Of a DNA stretch of 7,550 nucleotides, positions 5,843-7,550 are shown piece by piece. The DNA comes from Christensenella sp. UBA7707. GTDB taxonomy: Bacteria; Bacillota; Clostridia; Christensenellales; CAG-138. The position numbers and the translations under genes are program-made. Numbering within the stretch: the first letter of the stretch is position 1; the number at the start of each line of letters is the position of its first letter. Under the pieces are notes generated by a model. It made no database searches. It was not told where the DNA came from and saw only the letters and a program-made list of their open reading frames with translations. Location: positions 6,182 through 13,731 of the forward strand of contig DLFZ01000224.1 in assembly GCA_002482435.1 (NCBI GenBank), in the 5' to 3' direction.

Positions 5843-6805
5843 ATGAAGCGCATCGGTATTTTGACCAGCGGAGGGGATACCCCCGGCATGAATTCCTCTA
5901 TTTTGGCGGTCGTAAAGGAGTGCCTGTGCAGGGGTTTTTCGCCCATTGGCATTTACCATGGCTACCGTGGGCTCATGGAGGGCAAAATAAGCCAGCTCGA
6001 GCATGAGGATGTGGATGAGATCATCCACAAAGGCGGCACCATTTTGCGTACCGCGCGCAGCGAGGAATTCAAGCAGCCCGAAGGACTGAACAAAGCCCTC
6101 AAAATGATACGTGCCTACGAGCTTGATGGCATCGTGATTGTTGGCGGCGACGGCAGCTTTAAAGGTGCGAAGCTTCTTTACGACAACGGCGTAAAAACCA
6201 TCGGCATACCGGGCACCATCGACAACGACCTTGGTTATACCGATTTTACGATTGGCTTTGATACGGCAGTCAACAACATCACCACCGAAATTTACAAAAT
6301 TCGCGATACCATGCGCGCACACGACCGCGTGGGCGTGATTGAGGTAATGGGCCGAAACTGCGGGGATATTGCGCTTTGGTCCGGCGTTGCGGGAGGGGCG
6401 GACATTATCCTTGTGCCCGAAGTTGACTATCCGTGGGAGTGCGCGGCGGAGGAGCTTGCCAACAACAAACTTAAAGGCAAGCTTACAAGCATTGTCATGA
6501 TCGCCGAAGGTGCGGGTCACGCGGAGGAATTTGCAAATTATGTGCGCGAGCACACGGACGTGGAAATTAAGGCGATCGTTCCCGGCTACATTCAACGCGG
6601 CGGCAACCCCACGGCATTCGACAGGGTGCTCGCGGTTCGCCTTGGGCAGCGCGCGGTGGAGCTTCTTGCTGCGGATATCGGCGGCAGGGCGGTAGGCATA
6701 CGTGATAACAAAATTGTTGATGTAAGCCTTGAAGAAGCCGTTGCGCCGGCAAATAGTTTTAACGAGCGGCTTTATAAGTTCAACGAGGTATTGGCGAGGT
6801 TTTGA
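5843..6805 (+). CDS. pfkA: ATP-dependent 6-phosphofructokinase
   Basis: 320 residues, the standard length of bacterial PfkA. It phosphorylates fructose 6-phosphate to fructose 1,6-bisphosphate, the committed step of glycolysis, in the cytoplasm, normally as a tetramer. Numbering matches the Geobacillus enzyme. G11 lies in the ATP loop TSGGDTPG; GGDGS (101-105) with G104 and PGTIDND (123-129) with G124 mark it as ATP- rather than PPi-dependent. D127 is the catalytic base, and R72, D129, R162, M169-G170-R171, E222 and R252 are kept. Two fructose-6-phosphate contacts differ: R243 is K and H249 is Y. In the effector site R21 is L, R25 is K, D59 is E and E187 is D, while R154, K211 and K213 remain, so control by PEP/ADP may differ. 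It has its own promoter with a palindrome over the start site, and overlaps the next gene by one base (ATGA). Confidence 0.96.
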   Translation: MKRIGILTSGGDTPGMNSSILAVVKECLCRGFSPIGIYHGYRGLMEGKISQLEHEDVDEIIHKGGTILRTARSEEFKQPEGLNKALKMIRAYELDGIVIVGGDGSFKGAKLLYDNGVKTIGIPGTIDNDLGYTDFTIGFDTAVNNITTEIYKIRDTMRAHDRVGVIEVMGRNCGDIALWSGVAGGADIILVPEVDYPWECAAEELANNKLKGKLTSIVMIAEGAGHAEEFANYVREHTDVEIKAIVPGYIQRGGNPTAFDRVLAVRLGQRAVELLAADIGGRAVGIRDNKIVDVSLEEAVAPANSFNERLYKFNEVLARF

Positions 6806-7550
6806 TGAAGCAGCAAAGCGCGCCGCCTTTGGCGCGAAATGACGATATTGTTTTAACTGTAGATTCGCTCGGCTCTGAAGGGCAGGGCGTTGGGCGGTAT
6901 GAAGGGTTTGCCGTGTTTGTGCCGGGTGCCCTGCCCGGTGAAACGGTGCATACGCACATCATCAAGGTTACGTCCTCCTACGCGGTCGGCAAGCTAACGG
7001 GCATCGCGGTGCAATCCCCGCAAAGGGTCGCGCCTTCGTGCCCGCTTTTTTCGCGTTGCGGCGGGTGTTCGCTGCAACACATGGATTACGAAGCGCAGCT
7101 TTCGTTTAAGCAAAAGGTCGTTTCCGACGCGTTTAAGCGGCTCGGCGGGTTTAACGACGTTGTTGTTGCCAAAACGCTCGGCATGGAAAGCCCGTGGCAC
7201 TACCGCAACAAGGGGAGCTTTCCCTTTGCAAACGTGAACGGTGTTGTGGAAACCGGCTTTTTTGCCCAGCGCAGTCACCGCATTGTCCCGCTTGAGGCGT
7301 GCCCCATCGAGCAGGAAAGCGCAATCCTCGTTGCTCTGGCCGTGCGCCAATGGGCGAGGGAATGCGGCATATCCGTATACGAGGAAGAATCGCACAAGGG
7401 CATTTTGCGCCACGCCATGGCGCGCATTGCTTCGGATGGCGGCGTAATGGCGGTGGTGGTAACCACGGGTGCGCTGCCGCAAGCGCAAAAGCTCGTTTCC
7501 CTGTTGAAAAGCAAGGTTCCAAACCTAAAAAGCATCATCCACAACATAAA
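6805..7550 (+). CDS. rlmD: 23S rRNA (uracil-5)-methyltransferase, RlmD/RumA family, N-terminal part (3' truncated)
   Basis: An open frame of 248 codons runs off the right edge without a stop. The ATG overlaps the pfkA TGA (ATGA); a short GAGG (6796-6799) sits five bases upstream, so translation is probably coupled to pfkA. Residues about 13-70 resemble a TRAM RNA-binding domain (DSLGSEGQGVGR, then VFVPGALPGE). C79, C85 and C88 in CPLFSRCGGC, with C166 in EACPIE, match the four [4Fe-4S] ligands of E. coli RumA. The start of the catalytic part (KGILRHAMARI, then VVVTTG) is visible, but the SAM-binding motifs and the catalytic cysteine lie beyond the window. The family adds a 5-methyl group to uridines of 23S rRNA; in Bacillus the single RlmCD enzyme modifies both U747 and U1939, so which uridine is targeted here is not known. 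Confidence 0.92.
   Translation, partial: MKQQSAPPLARNDDIVLTVDSLGSEGQGVGRYEGFAVFVPGALPGETVHTHIIKVTSSYAVGKLTGIAVQSPQRVAPSCPLFSRCGGCSLQHMDYEAQLSFKQKVVSDAFKRLGGFNDVVVAKTLGMESPWHYRNKGSFPFANVNGVVETGFFAQRSHRIVPLEACPIEQESAILVALAVRQWARECGISVYEEESHKGILRHAMARIASDGGVMAVVVTTGALPQAQKLVSLLKSKVPNLKSIIHNI

Noticed and set aside
5783..6595. Long minus-strand open frame (270 codons) opposite pfkA
   Set aside because: It is antisense to a clearly conserved pfkA, has no recognisable domain, and would run through the pfkA ribosome-binding site and leader. It is a shadow of codon bias.
6994..7488. Overlapping minus-strand open frames opposite the rRNA methyltransferase gene
   Set aside because: The + strand frame from 6805 to the edge encodes a TRAM domain and the Fe-S cysteines of the RlmD family, so the minus-strand frames are shadows.

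Overview
The window looks like ordinary chromosomal core DNA from a member of the Clostridia (Bacillota). Evidence for this is the rapZ-whiA pairing, a clostridial-type DnaE, a Bacillus-like ATP-dependent PfkA, strong AAGGAGG-type Shine-Dalgarno sites and a TATAAT promoter. Base composition is near half GC. I cannot name the genus. All genes lie on the + strand, and I see no mobile element, CRISPR array, tRNA or rRNA.

Unit 1 (2-5605) is a tight run of four genes: the 3' end of rapZ (RNase adaptor / nucleotide-binding protein), whiA starting at a TTG directly after the rapZ stop, dnaE (DNA polymerase III alpha subunit with an apparently intact metal-binding PHP domain), and a 259-residue TIM-barrel protein of the endonuclease IV / sugar-phosphate isomerase superfamily whose GTG lies three bases after the dnaE stop. 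The unit is followed by a strong hairpin at 5623-5654.

The 237-base gap 5606-5842 is the most structured non-coding stretch. It holds the hairpin, then a good sigma-A-type promoter (TTGCAA, 17-base spacer, TATAAT). The -10 box lies inside a 13-bp-arm inverted repeat centred on the predicted start site. A leader of about 100 bases with a second perfect inverted repeat follows, ending in a consensus ribosome-binding site for pfkA.

Unit 2 (5843 to the window end) is pfkA (6-phosphofructokinase, the committed step of glycolysis) overlapping, through ATGA, the 5' part of a 23S rRNA (uracil-5)-methyltransferase gene (TRAM domain plus [4Fe-4S] cysteines), which runs off the right edge without a stop.

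I did not find a clearly new system. The points most worth a second look are the promoter embedded in a palindrome upstream of pfkA, the endonuclease IV-like protein coupled to dnaE, unusual substitutions in the PfkA active and effector sites, and the direct rapZ-whiA junction where yvcK is usually found.
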